A DNA stretch of 64,000 bases, taken from positions 2,703,558 to 2,767,557 of the forward strand of contig CP102060.1 of assembly GCA_024579835.1 (NCBI GenBank), in the 5' to 3' direction. The stretch is from Clostridiaceae bacterium HFYG-1003. Its GTDB lineage: Bacteria > Bacillota > Clostridia > Clostridiales > Clostridiaceae. Below, piece after piece: positions 52,781 to 61,689 of this stretch. A program made the translations under genes and the position numbers. Positions within the stretch are counted from its first letter, which is position 1. Each line of letters starts with the position of its first letter. The notes beneath the pieces were generated by a model, which saw only the letters and a list, made by a program, of their open reading frames with translations, was not told the DNA's origin and searched no databases.

Positions 52781-53701
52781 ATGAAGTATTCATTCCGTTA
52801 TTATCGGGAATCTGATGACGCACAGGTCCGGGAACTGGTGCTGGCCAGTTATCAATGGTCGGTTCCGGCCTGGAGCATCAGCCGCCATGAATTCTGCCGG
52901 GGACTGCATCCGGCGTTTGTCGGAGCTCCCGGCAGCTGGCGCCACACCAACGGGCTCTGGTTTGAAGGGGAACATCTGGCGGCAGCGGTGGTCAGTGAGG
53001 GGAATTACGATGGCGGCGCGTTCCTCCTCTTTGACCGGGTCAGCCGAATGAATGACCGCGAACTTCTGGACCGGATGCTTTTCCATGCCGAAACCCACAT
53101 TGCCCGCTTTGAATCAACCACGGGGGAACGGATTCTGGATCTGCACGTGCCGGTTCAGTGCCCCGTCCTGCGTGATTATGCCAGGGAACGAGGCTATGAG
53201 TTCAAAGGCATTCATGACCGTCAGAACATTCTGACCTTCCCGGAAGGACCGTTTGAAGTAGAATTGCCCGCGGGATTTCGAATCATTGATGGCACAACGG
53301 CCCCTGCCTTCTACCTGTCCAATGTCCACGCCTTTTCCTTTCAGTACGGCCTTCCCCACACGGAGACAGGAGAAGCCGCCTTCAACCATTTGAGGCAGAT
53401 GCCGGACTATCGTCCGGAACTGGAACTGGTGGCACTGGATCCCGAGGGCAAGCCGGCTGGCATGGCGATCATCTGGTACCATGAGGCCATGCCCTACTGT
53501 GAGCTGGAACCGCTGGGAGTAGTCTGGTGGCACCGGCGCAAAGGGGTTGCAAAGGCTCTGCTTTGGGAAGCGGCCAATCGGGTGCGCAAGATCGGTCCGG
53601 CACGGGGAATGCTGGGCGGTGATCAGCCGTTTTATGAAACCTTGGGCTTTGTTCCGGAGGGGCAGGATGAATTCTGGCAGTGGCGCCGGAAGGTTCGCTG
53701 A
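52781..53701 (+). CDS. GNAT-family N-acetyltransferase
   Basis: This 306-residue protein appears to have two GNAT-like halves. The first half (about 1-150) begins YSFRYYRESDDAQVRELV. The second half has the acetyl-CoA-binding region LEPLGVVWWHRRKGVAKALL (about 255-275), with the R/K-x-x-G-x-A pattern, and ends with YETLGFVPEG. The ATG at 52781 is preferred; an upstream ATG at 52712 would add 23 residues without the family pattern. The substrate is unknown. Confidence 0.78.
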   Translation: MKYSFRYYRESDDAQVRELVLASYQWSVPAWSISRHEFCRGLHPAFVGAPGSWRHTNGLWFEGEHLAAAVVSEGNYDGGAFLLFDRVSRMNDRELLDRMLFHAETHIARFESTTGERILDLHVPVQCPVLRDYARERGYEFKGIHDRQNILTFPEGPFEVELPAGFRIIDGTTAPAFYLSNVHAFSFQYGLPHTETGEAAFNHLRQMPDYRPELELVALDPEGKPAGMAIIWYHEAMPYCELEPLGVVWWHRRKGVAKALLWEAANRVRKIGPARGMLGGDQPFYETLGFVPEGQDEFWQWRRKVR

Positions 53702-53804
53702 TTTCCTTGAACGGTATCAATCCTTGAGGCATTCGCCCTTTGATTCCATCTCGTCTTGATCCGATCTCCCATTCATTCTTTTGCCCCTGGGTTGGTCCCA
53801 TTTC

Positions 53805-53842
53805 AATGCCCCGGCCGATCGCTGTGATCGGCCGGGGCATCA
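53805..53842. terminator. hairpin between convergent genes
   Basis: AATGCCCCGGCCGATC pairs with GATCGGCCGGGGCAT around a five-base loop. T-runs are poor, so it is a possible but not certain terminator for the convergent acetyltransferase and hydrolase genes. Confidence 0.55.
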
Positions 53843-53869
53843 AGTTCTCCCCCCATTCGTCTCACTGGT

Positions 53870-55063
53870 TTACTGTTCCGGTTCTTCTTTGGGACAGGCC
53901 AGAAGCTCGGAGAGCATACCGATGAACCCGCGGCAGGCCGTCACCAGTTCCCGGATCTCGATGGATTCATCCCGGACATGGGCCAGACTCTCCAGCGAAG
54001 GTCCGAATCCGATGGTGGGGATCCCGGCTTCCCCGCAATAGTGACTGCCGTTGGTACAGAAGGAAAAGTGGGAAAGGGGTGCGTCAATTCCCACCTGACG
54101 CAGGCCTTTTCGGCACTTTTGGACAAGTTCACTGTCCTCCTCCATCAGCCAGGCGGGGAAATACCGCTGAGCCGCAATGGTTTCACCCGTCCAGCATGTG
54201 GCCTGACCTTGCTCGAGCCGGACCGTGGCCTTCAGCTCCGGAATCTGCTGCTTGACGGTTTCCAGAATTTTCCGGATCGGGCTTAAGATCGCTTCGGGAT
54301 CCTCACCGGGGAGCGTCCGTCGGTCAAAGGTGGCCCGGCAGCGGGATGGGACGACAGATGCACCGGGATAAGGGAATGAAATCAGGTCGGTCAGTTCCAA
54401 TATGCCCTTCCCCAGGATCGGATGGCTTGGCGGTGTGAGACCGCGAAGTGCCTGGATCGCACTGACCATATGATAAGCCGCATTGATGCCTTTTTCCGGG
54501 TTGGACGAGTGGCAGCTTTGGCCTTCCGCCTCAACAATGACTTCCGCCCGGCCCCTTTGTCCGATTTTCAGTGTGCCTGAGGTCGCTTCCCCGATGATGA
54601 CCAGATCCGGACGGAGAACCCGGCTGACCTCCCGGGCCGCCACCCCTTCAAAGCATTCCTCATGGACCGTTCCGGCCACACATACACTGCCGCCAAACGC
54701 CCCGCCGGTGGACCGGTTAAACTCAGCGGCAGCGATGATCATGGCCGCCACGCTCCCCTTCATGTCCGAGGCCGCCCTGCCATAAATCCTGTTCTCCTCG
54801 ATTTCAGCGCCGAAGGGATCATGAAGCCACTCGGCGGCATCGATGACGTCGACGTGGTCGATGTGGCCGTCCAGCAGGACCGTGGGACCGGGATACCGCC
54901 CTCTGATCCGGCCGATTACGCTGCCGTACCGGTCGATGACAACCTCATCAAATCCAAGTTCCTTCATCGTCCGTTCGATGGCCAGGGCAGCCTGCTGTTC
55001 CTGTCCTGACGGACTGGGAATCCGGATCAGTTCCTGAGCCAGTGAAATAAGGCGTTCTTCCAT
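53870..55063 (-). CDS. M20-family hydrolase resembling YgeY (selenium-metabolism-linked)
   Basis: This is a 397-residue M20/ArgE-DapE-type hydrolase. Metal-site motifs are LLDGHIDHVD (about 67), GRAASDMKGS (about 94) and TVHEECFEG (about 132). Features shared with YgeY are GQRGRAEVIVEAEGQSCHSS, SRCRATFDRRTLPGED and the C-terminal FCTNGSHYCGEAGIPTIGFG. YgeY genes accompany selenium-dependent molybdenum hydroxylase genes in other bacteria. Here the hydroxylase loci are 38 kb away and the molybdate transporter is adjacent on the other strand. The substrate is not known. GGAGAG stands before the ATG. Confidence 0.75.
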   Translation of the reverse strand: MEERLISLAQELIRIPSPSGQEQQAALAIERTMKELGFDEVVIDRYGSVIGRIRGRYPGPTVLLDGHIDHVDVIDAAEWLHDPFGAEIEENRIYGRAASDMKGSVAAMIIAAAEFNRSTGGAFGGSVCVAGTVHEECFEGVAAREVSRVLRPDLVIIGEATSGTLKIGQRGRAEVIVEAEGQSCHSSNPEKGINAAYHMVSAIQALRGLTPPSHPILGKGILELTDLISFPYPGASVVPSRCRATFDRRTLPGEDPEAILSPIRKILETVKQQIPELKATVRLEQGQATCWTGETIAAQRYFPAWLMEEDSELVQKCRKGLRQVGIDAPLSHFSFCTNGSHYCGEAGIPTIGFGPSLESLAHVRDESIEIRELVTACRGFIGMLSELLACPKEEPEQ

Positions 55064-55084
55064 GGTATGCGTCTCTCCTTAATG

Positions 55085-55135
55085 AATGAAATTTTCAGAG
55101 CTGAGTCTCATTAGCAAATGAAGTTTTCAGAGCTG
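55085..55135. repeat. 19-base direct repeat
   Basis: AATGAAATTTTCAGAGCTG (55085-55103) and AATGAAGTTTTCAGAGCTG (55117-55135) differ at one base and lie 32 bases apart, between the divergent hydrolase and molybdate genes. They could be regulator-binding sites. Confidence 0.7.
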
Positions 55136-55383
55136 CTTCTGGTAAAAAATCGTCTGCGAAACAAGGGATCCCGGCGAGTGAAGAAGACTCCCGTTCCCAT
55201 GGTGTCAGTTTCATTCTACTGGAGTCCGACGACAAATGGAACCTGGATCCGACAGAAGGGAAACGGAACGCCCTCCGAAGGGTTCTTCCAGCCCGGCATT
55301 CTGGGGCGAGCTCAAAACTGAGACGGGAAATTCAACTGACTGCCTGGCTGCTTCCGACCATTGGCAAGAACCGGGCGATGTGA

Positions 55384-55412
55384 TTGACAGAGCGTTGGAG
55401 TTGGAGTATTTT
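55384..55412 (+). promoter_or_regulatory. promoter of the molybdate ABC operon
   Basis: A perfect TTGACA (55384-55389) and TATTTT (55407-55412), spaced by 17 bases, give a leader of about 100 bases. The leader contains an AACCGA...TCGGTT inverted repeat but no recognisable molybdenum-cofactor riboswitch. The rest of the 55064-55518 gap holds no gene that I can support. Confidence 0.6.
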
Positions 55413-55518
55413 AAACTTGTATTATTCAAATAAACAAAACAAAACCGAACTAAAATGGACTCAAATCAATGAAACAGGATCGGTTACGTTTTGGTCAATT
55501 CAACTGGAGGGATTTCGT

Positions 55519-56337
55519 ATGAAACGTCTTAGCACCCTGTCTTTGCTCCTGGTTCTCGGTTTGTCCCTGACAGCCTGCAGCCCTGCCACTGTGTCAACCA
55601 CCGGGGGATCGGTCCCGGCAAGCGGTCTGACGAGCACGCCTGCTTCCGGCACACTGCAGATTTCCGCCGCGGCCAGCCTGAGCGATGCCATGGAAGAGCT
55701 CAAGCCCCTGTTCCTGGCAAAGCACAGCGGTGCGGACATCAGCTTTAACTTCGGCAGCTCCGGAGCTCTGCAGCAGCAGATTGAACAGGGTGCTCCGGTT
55801 GATGTGTTTGTCAGCGCCGGTCAGAAGCAGATGACCGCCCTGTCTGACGCCGGTCTGATGGATCCATCTACGGTGAAGCCGCTTTTAAAGAATGAGGTTG
55901 TTTTGATTGCTCCCTGGTCCGCCGCTTCCCTGAAGGAGTTCAAGGATCTTGGCCAGGACAGCGTCAAAAAGATCGGCATCGGCGATCCCGACAGCGTGCC
56001 GGCCGGACAGTATGCCCGGGAAGTCCTGGTGAACCTGCAGCTGTTTGAGCCGCTCACACCGAAATTCGTGTTTGCCAAGGATGTCCGGGAAGTGCTTGCC
56101 TGGGTCGAAACCGAGGCGGTGGATTATGGCATCGTGTATGAAACAGATGCCAAAATCAGCAGCAAGGTCCAGATTGTCCTGAAAGCACCGGAAGGCAGCC
56201 ACAAGGCCATCGTTTATCCGGCTGGCGCAGTCAAGGCGGCGAAGCAGCCGGATCTGGCCAAAGCCTTTGTGGATTTCCTGTTCACCGACGAAGCCAAAGC
56301 CGTTTTTGTTAAGTATGGCTTCACCCCTCAGTATTGA
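55519..56337 (+). CDS. modA: molybdate ABC transporter substrate-binding lipoprotein
   Basis: This 272-residue lipoprotein has a signal peptide ending in the lipobox LTAC (Cys20). The mature domain starts with LQISAAASLSDAMEEL, and FNFGSSGALQQQIEQGAPVDVFVSA gives the Ser and backbone contacts that hold molybdate or tungstate in ModA. DYGIVYETDA near the C-terminus is also conserved. GGAGG lies 8 bases before the ATG at 55519; the upstream extension of the frame is not coding. It is first in modA-modB-modC plus a regulator gene and probably supplies molybdenum for the two hydroxylases encoded at 5.7-15.1 kb. Confidence 0.93.
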   Translation: MKRLSTLSLLLVLGLSLTACSPATVSTTGGSVPASGLTSTPASGTLQISAAASLSDAMEELKPLFLAKHSGADISFNFGSSGALQQQIEQGAPVDVFVSAGQKQMTALSDAGLMDPSTVKPLLKNEVVLIAPWSAASLKEFKDLGQDSVKKIGIGDPDSVPAGQYAREVLVNLQLFEPLTPKFVFAKDVREVLAWVETEAVDYGIVYETDAKISSKVQIVLKAPEGSHKAIVYPAGAVKAAKQPDLAKAFVDFLFTDEAKAVFVKYGFTPQY

Positions 56338-56407
56338 TATAATAATAGAAACGAATTCTTCTCCGGGGCATCGCTTCGGACGCTGGATCAGAACCCGGAG
56401 GCTGCTC

Positions 56408-57094
56408 ATGATGGAACTGGATTACTCCCCTTTGCTTATCTCGCTGAAAACCTCGCTGCTGGCGGTCATCATCACGGCCTGCCTCGGGGTGGCTGCCGCG
56501 CGCCTGGCCATGCGGTCGGGAAAAAGAGTCCAGTGGCTGCTGGATGTGTTCTTCACCTTTCCCCTGGTCCTGCCGCCGACCGTCATCGGCTTTCTGCTGC
56601 TGATCCTGTTTGGCCGGCACTCCTTCCTGGGAAAGATTCTGGCCGCTCTGGGCACAACGGTCATCTTCAGCTGGCCGGCCACCGTCATCGCCTCGGTGGT
56701 GGTGTCCTTTCCCCTGATGTATCGTGCCGCCAAAGGAGCCTTTGAACAGGTCGACCCCCACTACATCTGGGCCGCCCGGACTTTGGGACTGACCGAAACC
56801 CGGATCTTCTTCCGAATTCTGGTGCCCCTGGCCTGGCCCGGTCTGATCTCGGGCGCCATCCTGGCCTTTGCCCGGGCTCTGGGAGAATTCGGAGCAACCC
56901 TGATGATCGCCGGAAATATCCCGAAGGTGACCCAGACCATTCCCCTCGCCATTTATTTTGCCAATGCCGCCGGCAAGGATGAAATTGCCATTCGCTGGAC
57001 CGGAATCATCCTGATCATCTCTCTGATCGTTCTGGGCATTCTGAACTATTTCAGCGCGCGGGAAAAAGATCGGACCCGGGGGAGGCGCTCATGA
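56408..57094 (+). CDS. modB: molybdate ABC transporter permease
   Basis: This 228-residue inner-membrane permease has five or six helices. The ABC contact loop EQVDPHYIWAARTLGLTETR and the following ALGEFGATLMIAGNIP are typical of ModB. CGGAGG lies 6 bases before the ATG at 56408, 70 bases after modA. The end overlaps modC by 4 bases (ATGA), so the two are coupled. Confidence 0.93.
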   Translation: MMELDYSPLLISLKTSLLAVIITACLGVAAARLAMRSGKRVQWLLDVFFTFPLVLPPTVIGFLLLILFGRHSFLGKILAALGTTVIFSWPATVIASVVVSFPLMYRAAKGAFEQVDPHYIWAARTLGLTETRIFFRILVPLAWPGLISGAILAFARALGEFGATLMIAGNIPKVTQTIPLAIYFANAAGKDEIAIRWTGIILIISLIVLGILNYFSAREKDRTRGRRS

Positions 57095-58176
57095 GTCTGT
57101 CGGCCCATTTCAAAAAAAATCTGGGCGAGTTTCGCCTGACCGTCGACCTGGACGTCGAGGATGAGCGGATCGGATTGCTGGGCATGTCCGGATCCGGCAA
57201 AAGCATGACGCTGCACTGCATCGCCGGGATCCTGACGCCGGATGAAGGCCGGATTGTCCTCAACGGAAAAACCCTGTATGATTCAGCTGCGGGAGTCAAT
57301 CTTCCGACCCAGCAGCGCCGCATCGGCCTGATGTTTCAGAACTATGCGCTGTTCCCCCATCTGACGGTGGCGCAGAACATTACCCTGGGTCTGTCTGACC
57401 GCAGGGAAGCCAACCGCCGGGAACTGCTCGACCGCTATCTGGTACTGCTCCGGATCGAAGAACTGCGGGATCGTTACCCCTGGCAGCTCTCGGGCGGGCA
57501 GCAGCAGCGGGTGGCTTTGGCCCGGATGCTGGCCCGGGATCCGGAAATTCTGATGCTGGACGAGCCGTTCTCGGCACTGGACAGCCATCTGCGGGATCAG
57601 CTGGAACCGGAGTTCCTGACGATTCTGAAGGAGTATCAAGGCACGGTTCTGTATGTCTCCCACAGCATCCGCGAAATCTGGCGCTTCTGCCAGCACACCA
57701 CCCTGGTGCATCAGGGCACCCTGGTCGAAATCGGTCCAACCCAGGCCATGTTCCGGCACCCCGCCTGGGTTGAAACAGCCCGCCTGACGGGTCATAAAAA
57801 CATCTCGCCCATCCAGGTTCTGGATTCCCGGACGCTGGAAGCCCCCGCCTGGGGCATCCGGCTGACCACCGCCCGGGACATTCCATCCGGTGCCTGCCAT
57901 GTCTCTCTGCCGGAACAGGCGCTTCAGCTTCTGGAGGCACCGGTTGAGGTCAACTGCTTCCCGGTCCGGCTGACGGAGAAGGAACCGGACCCCTTCACCG
58001 GGTCGATCCAGGTTGCCGCCGGCGATGCCCCGGGCTGTTCCCCCCTGTTCCTCCGACTGCCCCTCACCCCGGCTCAGATGCATCGATTCCGCGCTCCGGA
58101 CCGGCCCCTGTATGTTCATATTGCACCGGAGCATATCCTGCTGCTGAAGGAAATCAATTCTCAAGGAGAACCGTAA
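57091..58176 (+). CDS. modC: molybdate ABC transporter ATP-binding protein
   Basis: This 361-residue ATPase has Walker A GMSGSGKS (residues 31-38), signature LSGGQQQRVALARML (about 133) and Walker B LMLDEPFSALD (about 154). After about residue 235 comes a C-terminal region in the place of the TOBE/molybdate-binding domain of ModC. The gene overlaps modB by 4 bases and is followed one base later by the regulator gene. It energises ModB-mediated import. Confidence 0.92.
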   Translation: MSLSAHFKKNLGEFRLTVDLDVEDERIGLLGMSGSGKSMTLHCIAGILTPDEGRIVLNGKTLYDSAAGVNLPTQQRRIGLMFQNYALFPHLTVAQNITLGLSDRREANRRELLDRYLVLLRIEELRDRYPWQLSGGQQQRVALARMLARDPEILMLDEPFSALDSHLRDQLEPEFLTILKEYQGTVLYVSHSIREIWRFCQHTTLVHQGTLVEIGPTQAMFRHPAWVETARLTGHKNISPIQVLDSRTLEAPAWGIRLTTARDIPSGACHVSLPEQALQLLEAPVEVNCFPVRLTEKEPDPFTGSIQVAAGDAPGCSPLFLRLPLTPAQMHRFRAPDRPLYVHIAPEHILLLKEINSQGEP

Positions 58177-58177
58177 C

Positions 58178-58699
58178 ATGATTCAGGATGTCCTCTATAC
58201 TCCCGAAGAAATCGCCGACCGGCTGAAAATCACCAAATTTACCGTCTATGAAATGATCAAGCGGGGCGAGCTGTCCGCACACCGCCTGGGCCGCCACCTG
58301 CGGATCTCCGATGCCCAGTTTCAGCTCTACCTGATGAAGGCCAGAGGATATGACAATCTCTTTGCCGCCGAACTGATCCGGGAGGAAGGCGATTCCCTGG
58401 CGCTGGTTCAGGATGTCCGGATCTGGGTAAGCACTCCGCTGACGGGGCCCGGCCGGATTGCCATTTCCCCGGATGATGTCATCCTGAGCCTGAACCCGCT
58501 GAAATCAAGTGCCCGCAATGTGCTCCCGGGCATTGTCCGGTCGATTGAGCAGGAGGACGGAGAGGTTCGGATCCTCCTGGATGTCGGCTTCCCGCTGACC
58601 GCCCATATCACCCCGCGGTCCCTCCGTGAACTGGGCTTTGCGGTCGGCGATTCCCTGTATGCCGTCTTCAAAGCGCTGTCCGTACGAGTCTTTCGCTGA
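58178..58699 (+). CDS. molybdate-responsive regulator candidate, excisionase-type HTH plus TOBE domain
   Basis: This is a 173-residue protein. Residues about 6-55 (YTPEEIADRLKITKFTVYEMI) are an excisionase/MerR-like helix-turn-helix. Residues about 100-170 (SSARNVLPGIVRSIEQEDGE and DVGFPLTAHITPRSLRELGF) are a single TOBE/Mop domain, which binds molybdate. This is a compact alternative to ModE. The ATG follows the modC stop by one base, so it is co-transcribed and may repress or activate its own operon and Mo-enzyme genes. Confidence 0.82.
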   Translation: MIQDVLYTPEEIADRLKITKFTVYEMIKRGELSAHRLGRHLRISDAQFQLYLMKARGYDNLFAAELIREEGDSLALVQDVRIWVSTPLTGPGRIAISPDDVILSLNPLKSSARNVLPGIVRSIEQEDGEVRILLDVGFPLTAHITPRSLRELGFAVGDSLYAVFKALSVRVFR

Positions 58700-58703
58700 A
58701 CCC

Positions 58704-58758
58704 AACCAGAAAACCCCTGCCCTTTCGGTGGAAAGGCGCAGGGGTTTTCTGGTTAAGT
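58704..58758 (+). terminator. terminator of the molybdate operon
   Basis: AACCAGAAAACCCCTGC pairs with GCAGGGGTTTTCTGGTT (58738-58754), and the loop can also pair partly (CCTTT with AAAGG). Confidence 0.85.
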
Positions 58759-58895
58759 TTTCTGGTTGATTTTTATGGTTGGATTTTCTTCATGAAGTTT
58801 CTGAAGGGATTTGACGGTTCGGGGGGATCGGCGCATATCTGATGCTGCTTCACCGGTGGTGCCGGGATCTTAACCGGATTGCGCCTTGCCCCAAG

Positions 58896-60104
58896 CTAGG
58901 GCAGGAACACCTCAATGGCGCGGTCCAGAATGCCGGTGCCGTAGGCGAATACCATGCCGTAATTGGTAATGGGCACGCCGGCTTCGCGGCAGCGGCGCAT
59001 CCGGTTGAGCATGGTCCGGCGATTGAACATGCACGAACCGCAGTGAACCACCAGGTCATACCGGGCCAGCTCCTCCGGAAAATCATTGCCCATGGCGTAG
59101 TCGAACCGGACCTCCCGGCCTAGTTTCTTCCGGATCAGTGCCGGAATCTTCACCCGGCCGATGTCCTCATGGGATACATTGTGGCTGCAGCTTTCCATGA
59201 TGAGGATGCTGGGCTGTTCGATCTCCGACAGTTCACTCAGGCGCCGGATGCCCTCACGGAGTTCCCGCAGGTCACCCTTTTGCCGGGCCAGGGCGATGGA
59301 GAAGCTGGTGAGCTTCTGCTCCGGCGCAACCATGGCTTCCACCTGGTGGAAGACCTGGGAATCGGTTACAATCAGATCCACCGGCCCCAGTTCCGCCAGG
59401 GCGGCGGGCAACTCGGTCTCCCGCACCACCGTGGTACGGATGCCATGGTCGAGAAGATCACGCAGCACCTGCACCTGGGGCAGGATCAGCCGACCCTTGG
59501 GCGCTTCCGCGTCCAGGGGAATCACCAGGATGCAGCTTCCGCCCCGGGGGATGACGTCCCCCACCAGGGGTTCCTCTCCATCCGCCGGACCCAGGCGGCG
59601 ACCCAGGGCATGGCGCAGCGTTTCGATGCTTTGGTCATCATGAATGGAGGTTGGTACAACCTCCCAGCCGGACCAGAGTGCCCTGGCAGCCTGCACCGCC
59701 GCGGTCAGTTCCGCTTCATCGGCTTCATCCGTTTTATGGATGGCCAGAACGGCCGGAATGTCCCGCCGGGCGATTTCTTCCCGCAGAGAGGCCAGCCGGG
59801 CGGGATTTTCCCTGATCTCCATAACGTACAGAATCAGGTCCGCCTGCTCCAGTGCCTGCCTGGTCTTGTGCATGCGCATCTCGCCCAGGCTGCTTTCATC
59901 CTCCATGCCGCCGGTATCAACCAGCACCACCGGTCCGTACGGGATCAGCTCCACGGCCTTGGCCACCGGATCGGTGGTGGTTCCGCTCTGAGCGGACACC
60001 AGACTGATCTCCTGGCCGATGAGCCGGTTCATCAGGGAAGACTTGCCGGCATTGGTTTTTCCGTATAATACGATATGTTTTCGATTGGCTTTGGGTGTTT
60101 CCAC
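58896..60104 (-). CDS. hydF: [FeFe]-hydrogenase maturation GTPase HydF
   Basis: This 402-residue scaffold for the 2Fe subcluster of the H-cluster has Walker A GKTNAGKSS (about residues 15-23), DTGG (about 63) and a TKxD-like HKTDEAD motif (about 121) forming the G-domain. The C-terminal cluster-binding motif is in SCSHN (about 305) and HCGSCMFNR (about 353), the Cys-x-His...HCxxC pattern of HydF. The start is a GTG with AGGTG upstream. It is the last gene of the hydrogenase set, 196 bases after hydG. Confidence 0.94.
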   Translation of the reverse strand: METPKANRKHIVLYGKTNAGKSSLMNRLIGQEISLVSAQSGTTTDPVAKAVELIPYGPVVLVDTGGMEDESSLGEMRMHKTRQALEQADLILYVMEIRENPARLASLREEIARRDIPAVLAIHKTDEADEAELTAAVQAARALWSGWEVVPTSIHDDQSIETLRHALGRRLGPADGEEPLVGDVIPRGGSCILVIPLDAEAPKGRLILPQVQVLRDLLDHGIRTTVVRETELPAALAELGPVDLIVTDSQVFHQVEAMVAPEQKLTSFSIALARQKGDLRELREGIRRLSELSEIEQPSILIMESCSHNVSHEDIGRVKIPALIRKKLGREVRFDYAMGNDFPEELARYDLVVHCGSCMFNRRTMLNRMRRCREAGVPITNYGMVFAYGTGILDRAIEVFLP

Positions 60105-60205
60105 TTAGAGGCACCTGCTTTCCATCAGGACCGAAGCTTGCCGGGCTTTGGTCCGTCTTTATTTATTTATTCTTTCGTTTGGCTGTCCCGTGATTCCGCC
60201 CCGGG

Positions 60206-60262
60206 ATCATTCGAGGACGGTCGCGGTATCATCCGAGGACGGGGCGCGGTATCATCCGAGAA
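60206..60262. repeat. degenerate tandem repeat between hydG and hydF
   Basis: Two units of 22 and 23 bases, each ATCAT(T/C)CGAGGACGG followed by a GCGGT end, are followed by a partial third copy ATCATCCGAG. They lie in the hydG-hydF gap. Confidence 0.75.
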
Positions 60263-60300
60263 ATGCTCTCGGAATGATTTAAGGAAGGCGTCACGGGCGT

Positions 60301-61689
60301 CTAGAAGAACAGGTCGCGCTGTCCCTGACGGATTTTATCAAGGTTTTCCACGAGCTTCTCGCGGATCGCCGGGCGGGTCACCCGATCCATTTCCTGTTCT
60401 ACCAGGGCGTCAACGGCACTGCGGAATTCCGCGTCGCCGTAGTCCAGGGCGTATTCCAGCAGGGTCATCAGCGCATTGGGCTGACAGACATTGTGGATTT
60501 CGCCGCTTTTGGCCAGGCTCATGAAGCGGTCCCCGGTCCGGCCGGTGCGGTAGCAGGCGGTGCAGTAGGAAGGGATGTGGCCTTCCAGAATGAGCTCCTT
60601 GAGCACATCCATGGGCTTGCGGTCATCGGCCACCTCAAACTGGCTCTCCTCTTTCCGGGCGTCGCTTTCCTTGTAGCCGCCGACGCCGGTACAGGATCCT
60701 GCGCTGATCTGGGATACGCCGTACTCGATGACCTCCCGGCGCATGGCATGGCTCTCCCGGGTGGACAGGATGATTCCGGTAAAGGGAACGGCCAGGCGCA
60801 GGATGGCGACGATTTTCCGGAACTGGTCATCGCTGACCAGGTGCGGGAACTCGGCCAGATCCATCCCCTTGGCCGGCTTGATTCGAGGCACGGAGATGGT
60901 GTGGAAGCCCACGCCATGGGTTTCTTCCAGATAGCTGTTGTGGAGCATCAGAGCCAGCACTTCGAACTTATAGTCATAGAGGCCGAACAGAACTCCCGCG
61001 CCCACATCGTCCAGGCCCGCTTCCATCGCTCGGTTGAAGGCGGTCAGGTGATAGTTGTAGTCGCGCTTGGGTCCGCCCAGATGCATGGCTTCGTAGGTGG
61101 GCTTGTGATAGGTTTCCTGGAACAGGATATAGGTTCCGATGCCGGCATCCTTGAGGCGGCGGTAGTTCTCCACCGTGGTGGACGCAATGTTGACGTTCAC
61201 CCGGCGAATCGCGCCGTTATCACTGTGGGTGTCGTAGACTGCCTTGATGGCCTCCACCAGATAGTCCATGTCGCAGTTGACCGGATCCTCACCGGCCTCC
61301 AGCGCCAGCCGCTTGTGGCCCATCCGCTCCAGCAGCCGGACCTCTTCCTGTATCTCCGCCCGGGTCAGCTTGCGCCGCGGCATCTGGTTGGTCACCTTGT
61401 AGCCGCAGTACCGGCAGTTGTTGACGCAGTAGCTGCTCAAATAGAGCGGGGCAAAGATGACAATGCGGTTGCCGTAGATGTCATGCTTGATCTGGCTGGC
61501 AATCCGGAACACTTCAGCCATGACCTGCGGATCTTCCGTCTGCAGGAGCAGGGCGATATCCCGGTGGGTCAGCGTCTGCTTTTTGCCGGCTTTGGCCAGA
61601 ACCTGGCGAATATCTTCCAACGTCGGATTCTGGGTTGAGTCCAGCAGGTCGTTAATATAGGCTTCATTGATAATCATTTTATTTTCCAT
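60301..61689 (-). CDS. hydG: [FeFe]-hydrogenase maturation radical SAM enzyme HydG
   Basis: This 462-residue tyrosine lyase makes the CO and CN ligands of the H-cluster. The radical SAM site is Cys-x3-Cys-x2-Cys in SYCVNNCRYCGYK (about residue 90). The second cluster is in the C-terminal CTACYRTGRTGDRFM and the following C of NVCQPN. These C-terminal Cys separate HydG from ThiH, the related thiamine enzyme. It overlaps hydE by 16 bases, so the two are co-translated. Confidence 0.95.
   Translation of the reverse strand: MENKMIINEAYINDLLDSTQNPTLEDIRQVLAKAGKKQTLTHRDIALLLQTEDPQVMAEVFRIASQIKHDIYGNRIVIFAPLYLSSYCVNNCRYCGYKVTNQMPRRKLTRAEIQEEVRLLERMGHKRLALEAGEDPVNCDMDYLVEAIKAVYDTHSDNGAIRRVNVNIASTTVENYRRLKDAGIGTYILFQETYHKPTYEAMHLGGPKRDYNYHLTAFNRAMEAGLDDVGAGVLFGLYDYKFEVLALMLHNSYLEETHGVGFHTISVPRIKPAKGMDLAEFPHLVSDDQFRKIVAILRLAVPFTGIILSTRESHAMRREVIEYGVSQISAGSCTGVGGYKESDARKEESQFEVADDRKPMDVLKELILEGHIPSYCTACYRTGRTGDRFMSLAKSGEIHNVCQPNALMTLLEYALDYGDAEFRSAVDALVEQEMDRVTRPAIREKLVENLDKIRQGQRDLFF

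Noticed and set aside
55118-55321. 67-codon frame upstream of modA
   Set aside because: No ribosome site and it spans the direct-repeat region; composition does not look coding.
55413-55518. Molybdenum-cofactor riboswitch in the modA leader
   Set aside because: The leader of about 100 bases is short and shows only a small inverted repeat, not the expected multi-stem structure.
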